NCBI GenBank assembly: GCA_963844865.1
Contig: CAWJPY010000005.1
Span: 124,001-188,000, forward strand
DNA from: CAWJPY01 sp963844865
Lineage (GTDB): Bacteria > Acidobacteriota > Thermoanaerobaculia > Thermoanaerobaculales > Sulfomarinibacteraceae
Direction of reading: 5' to 3'
DNA length: 64,000 nucleotides
Shown here: one piece after another, positions 6,817-16,475 of the stretch
Layout: every line of letters begins with the position of its first letter
Position numbering within the stretch: the first letter of the stretch is position 1
Position numbers and translations under genes: made by a program
Notes under the pieces: generated by a model
Told to the model about the DNA's origin: nothing
The model's database searches: none
The model's input: only the letters and a program-made list of their open reading frames with translations

Positions 6817-7605
6817 CGCTGCTACGGAGAACTCGAGAACACGCGTAACGACACCCATGAGGTTGAACATGGCGTGAACGACGACACCAATGCGGAAGTT
6901 CTGCCTGGCCTGTACGACGAACGCGATAGGCAGGAAGGCCACGAAGATGACGGGCAGGCCCCAGGGCGTGAAGAAGTGGTAGACGCCGAACATCAATGCG
7001 CTGAGAACCGGCGCCAGCCAACGCAGATGCTTCATGCGAGGCAGCAGAAAGCCCCGAAAGTAGGTTTCCTCGATCAGGGGCGCCAGAAGGCCCGACAAGA
7101 AGATCGCGAGAACGAGAGTCAGATGCCTTTGGACAGGTGGAGAAGAAGCGACCCCACTGACCATTGCGTGGCTGCCGAGCTGTGCTGGAAACCAAGTCAG
7201 GCACCAAGCTTCGAGATGGCCGCTGAGTGGAACCACAGCCGGTGATGCCAGGGCCCAGCAAAGGAAGAGGAGGACCGGCCATCCAACGTAGTCGGCGATC
7301 GTACCCGGTGCTCGGTAGCCGATGGCACGACGCAGGGAGAGACCCGGGCCGAGCCGCTTCGCCGAGAAGACCATTGTGCTCACAAGCATGGGCAGCAGGC
7401 ATGCTGGGATCAGAAGCAGCTCGGCAAGGTAGGCAGTGAGCCCGTGCTCGATGAACACACGGGAAAGAAGGATGACGAGTGCGCTGAATATCGCGCCAGG
7501 GATCAGATGGAAGCCGAGGATCCCAAGAGCAACTGAGCCTTGGAAGCTCCCGCGGGGATTCGATGGTCTCTGGCATAAGAAGCGCGATTCAAGGGCCGAA
7601 AGCGG
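6811..7605 (-). CDS. CPBP family intramembrane metalloprotease, start unresolved
   Basis: A polytopic membrane protein carrying all three CPBP (Abi/CAAX-protease) motifs: EETYFRG with the paired catalytic glutamates, FGVYH, and HAMFNLMG. Earlier hydrophobic segments give about six to eight helices. In bacteria CPBP proteins cleave membrane substrates or give self-immunity to peptide bacteriocins. The frame is open through the cassette junction but has no ATG after the core: the only ATG nearby (7576) is in another frame, and joining it would need a one-base indel at the CCCCGCGGG run around 7550-7560. A GTG at 7635 lies in the previous attC. The TAA stop belongs to the attC6 core. Confidence 0.82.
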   Translation of the reverse strand, partial: PLSALESRFLCQRPSNPRGSFQGSVALGILGFHLIPGAIFSALVILLSRVFIEHGLTAYLAELLLIPACLLPMLVSTMVFSAKRLGPGLSLRRAIGYRAPGTIADYVGWPVLLFLCWALASPAVVPLSGHLEAWCLTWFPAQLGSHAMVSGVASSPPVQRHLTLVLAIFLSGLLAPLIEETYFRGFLLPRMKHLRWLAPVLSALMFGVYHFFTPWGLPVIFVAFLPIAFVVQARQNFRIGVVVHAMFNLMGVVTRVLEFSVAAA

Positions 7606-7736
7606 CCTAACGGTATCGAGCTGACCGGCCGCCACGTTCGGCCCCTGGCCGACCTGGCGCGCGCCGTGCGGGGGACGGTCGGCGGCCTGCACAGCGCGTG
7701 ACAGGAGTGGCGGTCCGGTTCAGCGAGGTGTTAGGC
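7605..7736 (-). repeat. attC site 7 (132 bp family)
   Basis: GCCTAAC to GTTAGGC, 132 bp. It is the cleanest copy of the long family, with CGAGCTGACCGGCCGCCACG and its partner CAGGAGTGGCGGTCCGGTTC. It closes the first cassette after attI. Confidence 0.94.
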
Positions 7737-7911
7737 AGCACTCTGGTCACCCACCACCGTCGAGAATCCCTGGTATCACTTCCGGCGTAGCTATAGCGGC
7801 AATCAGAATCAGTGAGTATGCCACGCCGCCCCCGACAATCCACGAAGATACTCGGCTCTTGACGCGAGCCAACCCGGGGCCGCTTCTGCTGCCGGAGGTT
7901 GTTAGACCACA

Positions 7912-8670
7912 CTAACGCGACCTATCGCCGGCGGCTGCCTGACACATCCTCAAGACCCACGGCGTCGAATCAAGCTGGGCATCAGTGCAGACAGTCGCGC
8001 GATCGTTGACAAGGAAATAGCAGTCCGTTACGTCCTCGCCATACCAAACTGGGATCTTCACGAAGGCGGGATAGGCGAATACCGCTAGGACTCGGGGCAT
8101 TGAGTGGCGGAGATCGAAGGACATAGACCATGCCTCGGCTACCTCTTGGCCTGATATCGTCATGCCGTGAGTCAGGAAGTCGATCCTGACGACCGGCATA
8201 CCTCTGTCAGGTGTATCGAGTTCTATGTCCGCGACGCGGAAACTCCCCCCATCGTTGTCGTCGACTTTGCTTTCGATGAAAGGGAGGCCGTAGTAGTGCA
8301 GCCTCCACCAGGACACTGAGCCATCGCCTCTGAGCGCGAATATGATCTGGATGCGGACTCTAGTGTTATTCAGTACTACCGGGAGGTCATCGGCGCCGAG
8401 AACGCGCCAGAGTGTCATCGACCCCACGTAGACTTCAACTGAGTTGAACGAATACTGCTGGCTAATAAAGGGCCCAAACACAGCGTCGGCCGAGATTCCG
8501 GCGGGGCCACCCGCAACAATGGTGGCGAAGTCGGTGTCGAGGGAAAGTGGCACGAGCTCAGCAACATCGCGGGCGAGATCTCTCACCGAGCACCCTTGGG
8601 CCTGAGGGAGAGGTCCCAAAGCCGGTCCACACATAGCGGCCGCAAGAACAACGATGACGGACGGATTCAC
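7912..8670 (-). CDS. secreted protein of unknown function (first cassette)
   Basis: A 252-residue protein with a signal peptide (about residues 1-25: NPSVIVVLAAAMCGPALG, then PLPQAQG), so it should be exported. The mature part is mixed alpha/beta without recognisable family motifs. It contains a WWRLHYYG aromatic patch, a DDNDGG acidic turn and cysteines near the C-terminus that could form disulfides. The GTG at 8670 has GAGGAA upstream; the longer frame upstream runs through attI and is rejected. It is the attI-proximal, hence most recently inserted or best expressed, cassette. About 170 bases of apparently non-coding DNA separate its stop from attC7. Confidence 0.7.
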   Translation of the reverse strand: MNPSVIVVLAAAMCGPALGPLPQAQGCSVRDLARDVAELVPLSLDTDFATIVAGGPAGISADAVFGPFISQQYSFNSVEVYVGSMTLWRVLGADDLPVVLNNTRVRIQIIFALRGDGSVSWWRLHYYGLPFIESKVDDNDGGSFRVADIELDTPDRGMPVVRIDFLTHGMTISGQEVAEAWSMSFDLRHSMPRVLAVFAYPAFVKIPVWYGEDVTDCYFLVNDRATVCTDAQLDSTPWVLRMCQAAAGDRSR

Positions 8671-8723
8671 CGTTTCCTCGTCGTTCGCGGCACGTGAAGC
8701 CAATCCCTCATGCGGTCCGATCT

Positions 8724-8907
8724 GCCTAACGACAATTAGACTGCCAAATGAAAAATCGCAACTCTTGCATGGATAGCAGTCTAGTACGAATCGGGTGTGG
8801 GGTCCACGTGAGGGCCAAGAGCCTGGAGGGGCACGGGTTGTGAACGGGAGAAGGGGAAGAGGCACAGGGAGATAGACTGCAGGATCTGCAGCCTAGTACG
8901 AATCGGG
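8724..8907 (-). repeat. candidate attI: simple site plus two direct repeats
   Basis: On the minus strand GTCTAAT-TGTC-GTTAGGC (8741-8724) has the form of an attI simple site, with inverted cores around a 4-base spacer and the crossover core leading directly into cassette 1. Between it and intI are two direct repeats sharing CTAGTACGAATCGGG (8781-8795 and 8893-8907; 19 of 20 bases match if extended to 8776 and 8888), 112 bp apart, like the accessory integrase-binding repeats of other attI sites. The second repeat sits in an AGTAC/GTACT hairpin. TTGCGA and TCTAAT about 15 bases apart (near 8756-8735) could be a weak cassette promoter. Confidence 0.65.
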
Positions 8908-8970
8908 ATGTACTGCAGGAGTCGAGAATGGGGCTCGTGACGGCCAAGTGGGTGACCGGTGTGCCGGCTC

Positions 8971-9984
8971 TCAGGTCCGCCAGAGGGTGTCGGCCGGGCT
9001 TTGGACGCCGCGGCCGCCGGCGCGGTTGAGGACGTGGGTGTAGATCATCGTGGTCTTGACGTCTCTGTGGCCGAGCAGCTCCTGGATGGTGCGGATGTCG
9101 TAACCCGCTTCCAGCAGATGGGTCGCAAATGAGTGGCGGAGAGTGTGGCAGGAGGCGGGCTTGGTCAGGTGAGCCCGTCGGACGGCCGCCTTGAAGGCGC
9201 GCTGGATGACCGATGGGTGCAGGTGGAAACGGGCCGTGATTCCGGTGCGTGGGTCGAGGCAGTCGGAGCTCGCGGGGAAGACCCACTGCCAGCTCCACTC
9301 GCGGTCGGCGTCGCGGTACTTGCGGTCCAAGGCGTCCGGCAGGTGTACGCGACCCCTCCCCTGCTCGAGGTCCGCGAGATGTTGGCTTCGGACGGAGGAC
9401 ATCTGGGCCCGCAGCGGTTCTCGTGCGGCCTGTGGGAGGAGCGTCACCCGGTCCCGTTGCCCCTTGCCGGCACGGATGGTGATCTGGTTGACGCTGAAGT
9501 CGACGTCCTTGACGCGCAGCCTGAGGCACTCCACGAGCCGCATGCCGGTGCCGTAGAGGAGGAGCGCCACCAGCTTCGGCACGCCATCCAGACGCCGCAG
9601 GACCTCCCGCACCTCGTCGGTGGTGAGCACGGTGGGCAGCCGGTGCGGCCGCCGCGCCCGCACCACGTCGCCGATCCGCGGCAGGGGCTTGCGCAGAACA
9701 CGCTGGTACAGGAAGAGGAGAGCGCTCAGGGCCTGGTTCTGGGTCGAGGCGCTGACCCTGCCGCGCACCGCGAGGTGCGAAAGGAAGCGGTTGATCTCCT
9801 CCTCGCCGAGCGTGGCAGGGTCCCTCGACCCGCAGACCTGCAGGTAGCGACGGATCCAGTACAGGTAGGCCTCCTCGGTCCGGTGGCTGTAGTGGCGCGT
9901 CCGCAGCACCGTCCGTGCGAGCTCTGCGGTTCGCCGCTGCCGTTCGGCAGCCGCGATCGACGGTGGGGACTCCTCGGCGCGCAT
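8971..9984 (-). CDS. intI: integron integrase IntI (tyrosine recombinase)
   Basis: A full-length 337-residue IntI, the same length as IntI1. The core-binding domain (about 15-100) is followed by the catalytic domain with Arg149 (GTGMRL), Lys174, His280 and Arg283 (CHTLRHSF), His306 (LLGHRD) and nucleophile Tyr315 (IYTHVLN). These sit three residues after the IntI1 equivalents. The IntI-specific insertion before box II is present (LDRKYRDADREWSWQWVFP), which separates it from XerC/D. The enzyme recombines attI with folded single-stranded attC. The ATG at 9984 begins a family-like N-terminus. Transcription reads towards the cassettes, the reverse of class 1. No LexA box was recognised upstream. 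Confidence 0.96.
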   Translation of the reverse strand: MRAEESPPSIAAAERQRRTAELARTVLRTRHYSHRTEEAYLYWIRRYLQVCGSRDPATLGEEEINRFLSHLAVRGRVSASTQNQALSALLFLYQRVLRKPLPRIGDVVRARRPHRLPTVLTTDEVREVLRRLDGVPKLVALLLYGTGMRLVECLRLRVKDVDFSVNQITIRAGKGQRDRVTLLPQAAREPLRAQMSSVRSQHLADLEQGRGRVHLPDALDRKYRDADREWSWQWVFPASSDCLDPRTGITARFHLHPSVIQRAFKAAVRRAHLTKPASCHTLRHSFATHLLEAGYDIRTIQELLGHRDVKTTMIYTHVLNRAGGRGVQSPADTLWRT

Positions 9985-10299
9985 GGCGTAAATGGAGTGT
10001 AATGCTCGTAACGCCCATCGTCAAGTCCTTCGCGGAACCCCCGCCTCGGGAGGATTCCGGGGTCCTGCAGCACGGCCCGCAGGCCCTCGAAACGCAGCTA
10101 CCGCGCGATGATCCCTGGGAGAGATCATCGAACTAAAACGTCTTACGGCGTCGCTCGCGGACCGACGCACGGTTGTCCAAGTGGCTGACACAATAATAGC
10201 AGCGTCGCGTCGGTGAGGCGCTCTCACCTCCTGCCGGGCGCGACATCGCAGGTGCGATCTCGACGCCGCGCGCGGCCCCCGACACGGCCCGGAGGCCCC
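9985..10299. other. intergenic region upstream of intI
   Basis: No supported gene. It must contain the intI promoter; no convincing -35/-10 pair or SOS box is evident. A perfect 8-base inverted repeat (CGATGATC and GATCATCG, 10106-10130) with a 9-base loop is present but has no T-run. Confidence 0.5.
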
Positions 10300-13200
10300 T
10301 CACTCCCCCTGCACGTTCAGCCGCCCGCCCGCGCTGTAGGCCGCGAACTCGGGCGCGTACATGGACTCGAGGGTGGCCGGCCCGACCTTGAAGGCGCCGC
10401 CGGTGGCCGCCCGCAGCCTGTACTTCAGGGTGTACTCGCCGGCCGGCAGCCACTGGATGAAGAAGTTGGTGCCGGAGTCTCGGATTTCCTCGTAGTACCC
10501 GATCCCGAGGTCCCAGCGGTAGCCGGACGCGGTGCTCTCGGGCTCGAAGCCGGCGCCCCGCGGGTCGCGCAGGTGCACGTACTCGGCGGCGTGCCTGGCC
10601 CGGATGGTGAGCTGCACCTCCACCTGGTCGCCGGGCGCCAGCACCGTGCCGTCCGTGATGGGCTCGAGCTGCCACTCGCCCGCGACGTTGGCGCGCTTGA
10701 AGTAGCGGCGGGTGACGGAGAACAGGTCGCCGCGCGCCTCGGACGGCAGCTTCTCGGTGGAGAAGTGCCACGTTGCGGAGGCGAAGGCGAAGCCCTCAGA
10801 GCCCTTCTCCACCACCACGGTGGACATGGTCGTGGGATCGATCTCGGGCCCCGGCACCACGACCTGGTTGTTGGCACCGGTGTAGGCGTCGGGCTCGAAG
10901 ACGAAGGTCCTCTGCACGGGCCCCGCCTTCACGGTCACGTCCTCGCGCTGGCCGAGCTGGCCCTCCTGCTCCAGGTAGTGGACGAGGCTGTAGATCACCT
11001 CGGCGGTGGCGCGGGTGGACTCCCAGTGGTTGAGCTTCTTGTTCAGGAGCAGCCACTGCACCAGCCCGTCGGCGGCGGGCATCAGCCGGCTCGAGCTCGC
11101 CCAGGGTGCGCAGGGCCAGCGCGTGGGTCTCGATGGTGTCGTTGTACCAGAGCCAGGCCCTCTCCTCCGGCGCCCAGTAGGTGCCCAGGTCGGGATCGGT
11201 CGCGGCGGAGTCCATCACCGAGTTCGAAGACCAGCGCCGCGTCGGCGCCGCGGCCCGCGCGCTCCAGCGTCAGGGCCAGGTAGCTCTTGAGCAGGGGTGA
11301 GTGCTGCTTCCAGTGGCCGAACGAGTAGTCGAGCATCCGCTGCCGGTCCTCGGCGGTGAACACACCCCCGGTCCAGCTCTCGCCCGGGTAGTTGGACAGG
11401 ACGTAGTTGAGGAAGGTGATGGTCTCCCAGCAGCAGTCGTCGGCCATCATGTCGGCCGCCAGCTCGTCCACGTAGTGGCGGTGCATGTACGCCCACCCCC
11501 GCACCACGACGTCCTGCGGAACGTCGACGCCGAACTCCAGGGCCTTGGAGAAGCCGTACAGGATGTACAGGGTCATGTAGGGCGACGGCGGCCCGCCCGG
11601 GAACCAGGGGAAGGCGCCGAGGGAGGTCTGGGCCCTGCCCAGCTTGGCCAGGGCGTCCTCCCTCTGGGCCGCGGCGATCTTCGGGTCGAGGACGTTGATG
11701 AGCTCGTCGGGGGTTTCGCCCCCGCCCCGTGCCCGCACCAGCCACGGCGTTTCCTCCAGCAGCATGCGGCGGTTGGGATCCTCCGCCTGCCACGGCGCGA
11801 GGCGGGTCTCGCGCTCGGACAGCTTCTCGGCCATCCGCTGAACCGCCGGGTAGCGGCCGTACAGGGAGGACACGATGCCGGTCGAGAGGAAGCGGTTCAG
11901 GGTCTGCTCGGTGCACTCGTAGGGGTAGGAGACCAGGTACGGCAGGGCGTTCAGCACCGAGTAGAAGAGCTGGGCGTCCACGGTCACCACGAGCTGCTCG
12001 TTGATCAGGCTCGGATCGTCGCCGGCCGCCATGTCGGGGAAGCGCAGCTCGCGCCGGTCGGCGTCGTGGAGGGTGACGAAGCGGGACTGCACCAGGTGCA
12101 TCCGCCCGGGCAGCACCGGCAGGGGTCGCAGCTCGCCGTCGGAGAGGTCGCCGGCGCGGGCGGTGACCCGGAAGGCCACGGTGCCCACCCGGGCCGGCGT
12201 CGCCACCGGGAAGCGCAGGGTGGCGCCGGCGCCGGGCGCGACGGTGAACGGCACCGCGGTGGCGGCCGTTGCAGCCAGGCCAAACTCGGCGCGCAGGTCC
12301 TGGTTGCTGTCGGGGTCCAGGATCTCGAAGTCGAGGGTGCCCTCGAGCGGCTCCTCCCCCGCGTTGTTGACCACCACCTCGAGCTCGGCACGGTCCCCCT
12401 CGCGCAGGAAGCGCGGCAGGTACGGCCGCACCATGAGCTCCTTGACGCTGGCGGTGGTGCGGTGGACCGAGCCGGCGCGCAGGTCCCGGGTGATGGCGTG
12501 CACCCACAGGTTCCAGTCGGTGACCGAATCGGGGACCTCGAACTCGATGACCGCGGCGCCGTCCGCGTCGGTGAGCAGGTGGGGCGCGAAGAAGGCGGTC
12601 TCGGCGAAGTTGGAGCGCAGCTCCACCGCGGGCTCGGGCGTCGCCTGCGGCGCGGCCGCTGAGGGGGCCACCGCCGCCTCCGCGGCCACCGCCGCGTCGG
12701 ACATGGCCATCTGCGGCTGCGCCACCCGCAGGTGCCCCTCGGCCTTCATCATCACCCAGTCCCGGCGACCCGGGCCGCCGATGCCGTAACCCTCCATCAC
12801 CTTGAGGCGGTCGCCCCTGAGGTACGGGTAGGACGGCAGCCGAGCGAACCCCCGCTCCTCGAACCACACGACCTGGGCCGGGCCGAGGTTCGCGCGGGCC
12901 GTGCCGGTTCCGGTGCGGTCGGGGTAGAGCGACAGGGGGTCCGGCGGGCTGTGGGGCGCGAAGATGTCGAGCGAGCGGTCGTACATGTACGCCAGGAGCT
13001 CGGCGGCGCCGGCCTCCACCGGTTCGCCGTCGCTGCCCTTCACCGTCACCCGGAAGGTCTCTCGGGTCCCCGGGCGCATCCGGTCACGGAAGGTAGCGAA
13101 CTGGATCGCGAGCTTCTCGTCGTCCCAGGGAACGAACACCCTCGCCGTTGAGCGCATGAGCTGGTGGTCGCGCAGCGCGGTGAGGGTGATGCCGAATCCG

Positions 13201-16200
13201 CCCCGGTCGGCTGGTCCGACGGGGATCTCGATCAGCTCGGCGTCCCGGCCCGAGTGCAGCACCCGGCGCTCGCTGCGCCGGCCCGCGCGGTAGACCTCCA
13301 GCACGAGCGGTTGGTCGCGCAGGCCGGAGTGGATCAGCAAACGGGCGGTCTCCCCCACCGCCACCGAGGCGCGCTCGACCAGCAGCAGCTCGGGCAGCGC
13401 CACCGGGGTGGCGCGCCTTCCCGCCACCAGGAGCTCCCTGCGGGTCTCATAGGCGGCGCCGAAGTCGTCGGTGGTCTCGTAGTGCAGCCGGTAGGCGCCG
13501 GCGCTCAGATCCGGCAGCTCGACCGTGGCGACCCCGTCGGCACCGTGGGCGAGCACGCCCGCCGCCAGCTCCTCGCCGCCGCGCCAGCGGGCCAGGATCT
13601 CCTGCGGCGGGACGTCCGCTTCCCAGCGCGGGCGGAGCCCGTCCCCGGGCGTCCGGTAGCCGCTCTCGCCCGGCGGCTCCGGCAGCGGCTGGTCGGCGGG
13701 AGTCAGGGTGCTGGTGGGCTGCTCCAGGCGCACCAGCCGCCAGCGGCCCTGTCCCGGCCGCGGGGTGCCGTCCAGGTCGGTGCGGAGGACGGTCAGGCTG
13801 CCGCCCTGGCGGGCGAGGAAGAAGCCGACCTCGCTCGAGATGCGTGCCTCCACCGCCACGAAGCCGAGCCGGAAGACGCGGCTGGCGGAGCGGGTCTCGC
13901 CGCCCTCGTCGGTGACATCCACGCTCAGCCGGAAGGTGTAGGTGACGCCCTGCTCGGCCTCGCGCTCGTCGGCCTGAGGGGTGAAGCGCAGGGCGAAGGC
14001 GCCGTCCTCGCCCAGGCTCGTCTCCCCCGCGGCCACAACCCGCTGCTCGGTCGCCCGTGGCGGGTGCCACCAGAACCACCAGGCGGGGAAGACCGGCTCC
14101 CGCGTGACCCGCCAGCTCACGTCCCCCGTGACCACCGGCAGGCCGAAGTAGTAGCGGGCCGAGCCTGAAAGCTCGGCCGGGCGGTTGAGGCGCAGCGCCG
14201 CCGCGGGCTTCGCGACCTCCACCTCGAAGGTGGGGCGCTTGTACTCCTCCACCCTGACCGCCGCCTGGCCCCGAGGCGAGGTGCGCAGCCACCACTGCCC
14301 GAGCAGGCGCCCCGCGGGGATCTTGAAGGTGCCCGCCGCAGAGCCGAAATCGTTGGTCTTCAGGTCGGCGGAGGCGACCGTCTCGCCGTTGGCGTCCACC
14401 AGGGTGACGGCAACGGAGGTGCCGGCAGCCACGTGCCAGGAGGCCTCCTCCCCTCCCCCGCCGTACGCCACCACCTTGACGTGGATGGTCTGCTGCGGAC
14501 GGTAGACGCTACGGTCGGTGTAGACGAACGCGCCGCTGGTGGCCTGGGGACGCCCCTCGCGATGGGGATAGAGGAACTGCTGGTCGATGGCGACGTGGTC
14601 CCGCCACCGCGCGAGCAGGAAGTACTGGGAGGAGGAGCCGGGGAGCTCGAACCGGGCGCGGCCGTCGATCCCGGTGCGCTCACGTTCCACCTCGCGATGG
14701 CCCCGCCGCCAGTCCGCGCGGTACAGGGAGACCTCGGCGTCGGCCAGGGCCCCGCCGGTGGCGCCGGAGCGGGCGGTGACCTCCCACGCTCCGTCCACCT
14801 GCCGCACGACCAGCACCAGGTCGCCCACCACCAGGTTGACAGCGAGGAGGCGGTTGGCGTCCTCGTCGAAGTCGCGCCGGGCGGACGCCACCACCAGGTA
14901 GGCGCCGGGGCTGTGCATGGGCGGCGTGGCGTAGGTGAGGTGGGAGCGATAGTCGGGGGTCGCCGGCAGCTCGACGCGCCACTCCGCGTCCGGCGGCCGC
15001 TTGATGATCTCGGGGACCTCGCGCTCCGACGGCAGCAGGTTGTAGTCCTCGGACTCTTCCACCCGGGCGTACAGGTCGTAGCGCCAGGCGCGGAGGTACA
15101 GGGCGTCGAGGTTGCGGTGGGCGATCCGGATCGAGCGCTTGCCGGGCCCGTCCAGGGCCATGGCGGTCAACGAGAAGTCGGGGGCTTCGATGGCGGCGGC
15201 GATGTGGGCACAGCGCCGGCCGCCGACGCTGTCGGGGTGGCGCTCGGCTCCGGCCAGGGCGGCCCGCCGCGCCTCGATCAGGCTGTCGGACTCTTCCGAG
15301 CCCTGCAGCAGCTCCGCCAATATGGACTGCCCCTGAGACCACCAGGGCAGGCCGTGGTCGAACCGCGTCAGGGTGGACTCGAGGGCAGCGACGACGGCGC
15401 TGCGATCCTCCTGCGACTCGAAGGCGGTGTGCAGGCGGCGCAGGCGCTCCAGGCGCGCCTCCAGGGCGGCCTCGGGCTCTCCGTCCGCGAGGTGCCAGGC
15501 CTCCAGATCGGCGAGGATCGCGCCGATCTTCTCGACCGGGTGGACCCGCGGGTCGGTCAGGTCCAGCGTGTCGGCCGCGTCCGGATCACCGGCGAGCAGC
15601 TTCCCCAGGTCGAGCCGGTAGGTCTCCTCGGCCTGTCCGGCCCGCCACAGGGAGGTGTCGGCGAGCTCCTCGACCCAGAGGTAGGACACCGCGTCCCGCA
15701 GGGTCCCGCGGATCCCGGGCGGGTAGTCGTTCTGCTCGATGTACCGGGCGAGCCCGCCGATGGGGGCGTGGCCCCATTCGATGCGCCGGGCGAACGCCGT
15801 GTGAAAGGCGCGGTTGGCCTCGGCCACGATCTGGTCCAGCGTCCACTTCTCCAGGTCGACCTCGTCGTCCGCCACCACCTTCTCCCGCTGCCGGATCTCC
15901 CAGCCGTAGGCGTGGACGTAGGTCACCAGGGCGTTGGCGTAGGTGAGCTCGAGGACCGCGCGCTGGAGCGGTTCCTCGGGCCAGTCCTGCCCCGAGAGGA
16001 AGCGCACTGCCCTCGCATAGCCGTGCAGGGCGGTGCGGAGCTGCACCTCCTCGACCAGGGCGCGGGTCCACTCGTCGGCGTTACCGGCTAAGCGGGCCGC
16101 CTCGAGGATCTTCGCCACCTCGGCCGAGGCTGCCTCCAACTTCTGCTCGGAGACCAGGCGCTCAACGGTGCTCCAACTCGGTTCCCCTCCGGTCACCATC

Positions 16201-16337
16201 CCCTCCGACCCCGAGAGTACCCCAGCGCCTTCGGCCGACGGGGTCGGGTCCGGCGGCCCGCTCACCGCGGCGGCGACGAGCAGGACCGGGATCAGGAGGA
16301 GGAAGTGGGCGGCGCGCAGACGTGTGTGATCACCCAT
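10300..16337 (-). CDS. alpha-2-macroglobulin family protein, two frameshifts
   Basis: About 2010 residues once two breaks are joined. It has a signal peptide (1-26), a helical N-terminal region, macroglobulin domains (YTDRSVYRPQQ near residue 605, VEEYKRPTFEV near 700), the SVTDWNLWVHAITRD block near 1270, then the CxEQ thioester motif as CTEQ near 1475 and a bait-receiver C-terminus. Bacterial A2Ms trap proteases in the periplasm. The frame moves by +1 near 11221 (one extra G in CTCGGTG) and again near 11085; both sides match the family, so one ancestral gene is clear. Whether the indels are real or consensus errors is open; similar indels in leuS favour errors. The usual partner pbpC is not adjacent. 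Confidence 0.88.
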
Positions 16338-16475
16338 GGTACGAGTTTAGACACCGGACCAGCGGAAACGTTCCCGCATGACCTGCTGCACTTCTCGACA
16401 CCGCGCCGTCACGGACGGAACGCGCACCGCACCGCAATGCCTCCAGGCGCGGACCGGGCTCCCCAGGACCCGCCG

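Larger units (their letters stand above)
2172..9984 (-). mobile_element. chromosomal integron with reverse-oriented integrase
   Basis: One strand carries, in order, an IntI-type recombinase, a candidate attI, and eight cassette-like segments with seven attC sites. Each attC runs from RYYYAAC to GTTRRRY and is imperfectly self-complementary. Every cassette gene lies on the same strand as intI. In class 1-3 integrons intI is divergent from the cassettes, so this is the reverse layout known from Treponema denticola and some environmental integrons. Core-to-core cassette lengths are about 1.12, 0.88, 1.07, 0.77, 0.47, 0.77 and 0.67 kb, then a distal segment with no attC that ends at the truncated HAD gene. 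The gene content (four toxin-antitoxin pairs, a membrane protease, unknowns) is typical of sedentary chromosomal integrons. Confidence 0.9.

Noticed and set aside
7870..7907. Possible extra short attC (GTCTAAC at 7907 to GGTTGGCT near 7873)
   Set aside because: About 38 bp is too short, and the second core has a mismatch; kept only as a possible remnant.
7605..7912. Open reading frame running from after the first cassette gene through attC7
   Set aside because: The last half of the frame is only the translation of the attC site; similar artefact frames occur at the other long attC sites.
8726..10024. 432-residue frame overlapping intI
   Set aside because: It lies in another frame of the same strand, is Arg/Pro-rich and lacks any domain, whereas the intI frame has all catalytic residues.
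10106..10130. Inverted repeat upstream of intI as a terminator or SOS box
   Set aside because: No T-run follows it, and the bases do not fit a LexA box.
14433..16091. Long plus-strand frame inside the alpha-2-macroglobulin gene
   Set aside because: Low-complexity Gly/Arg/Val text with no ribosome-binding site or motif; a shadow of the minus-strand gene.
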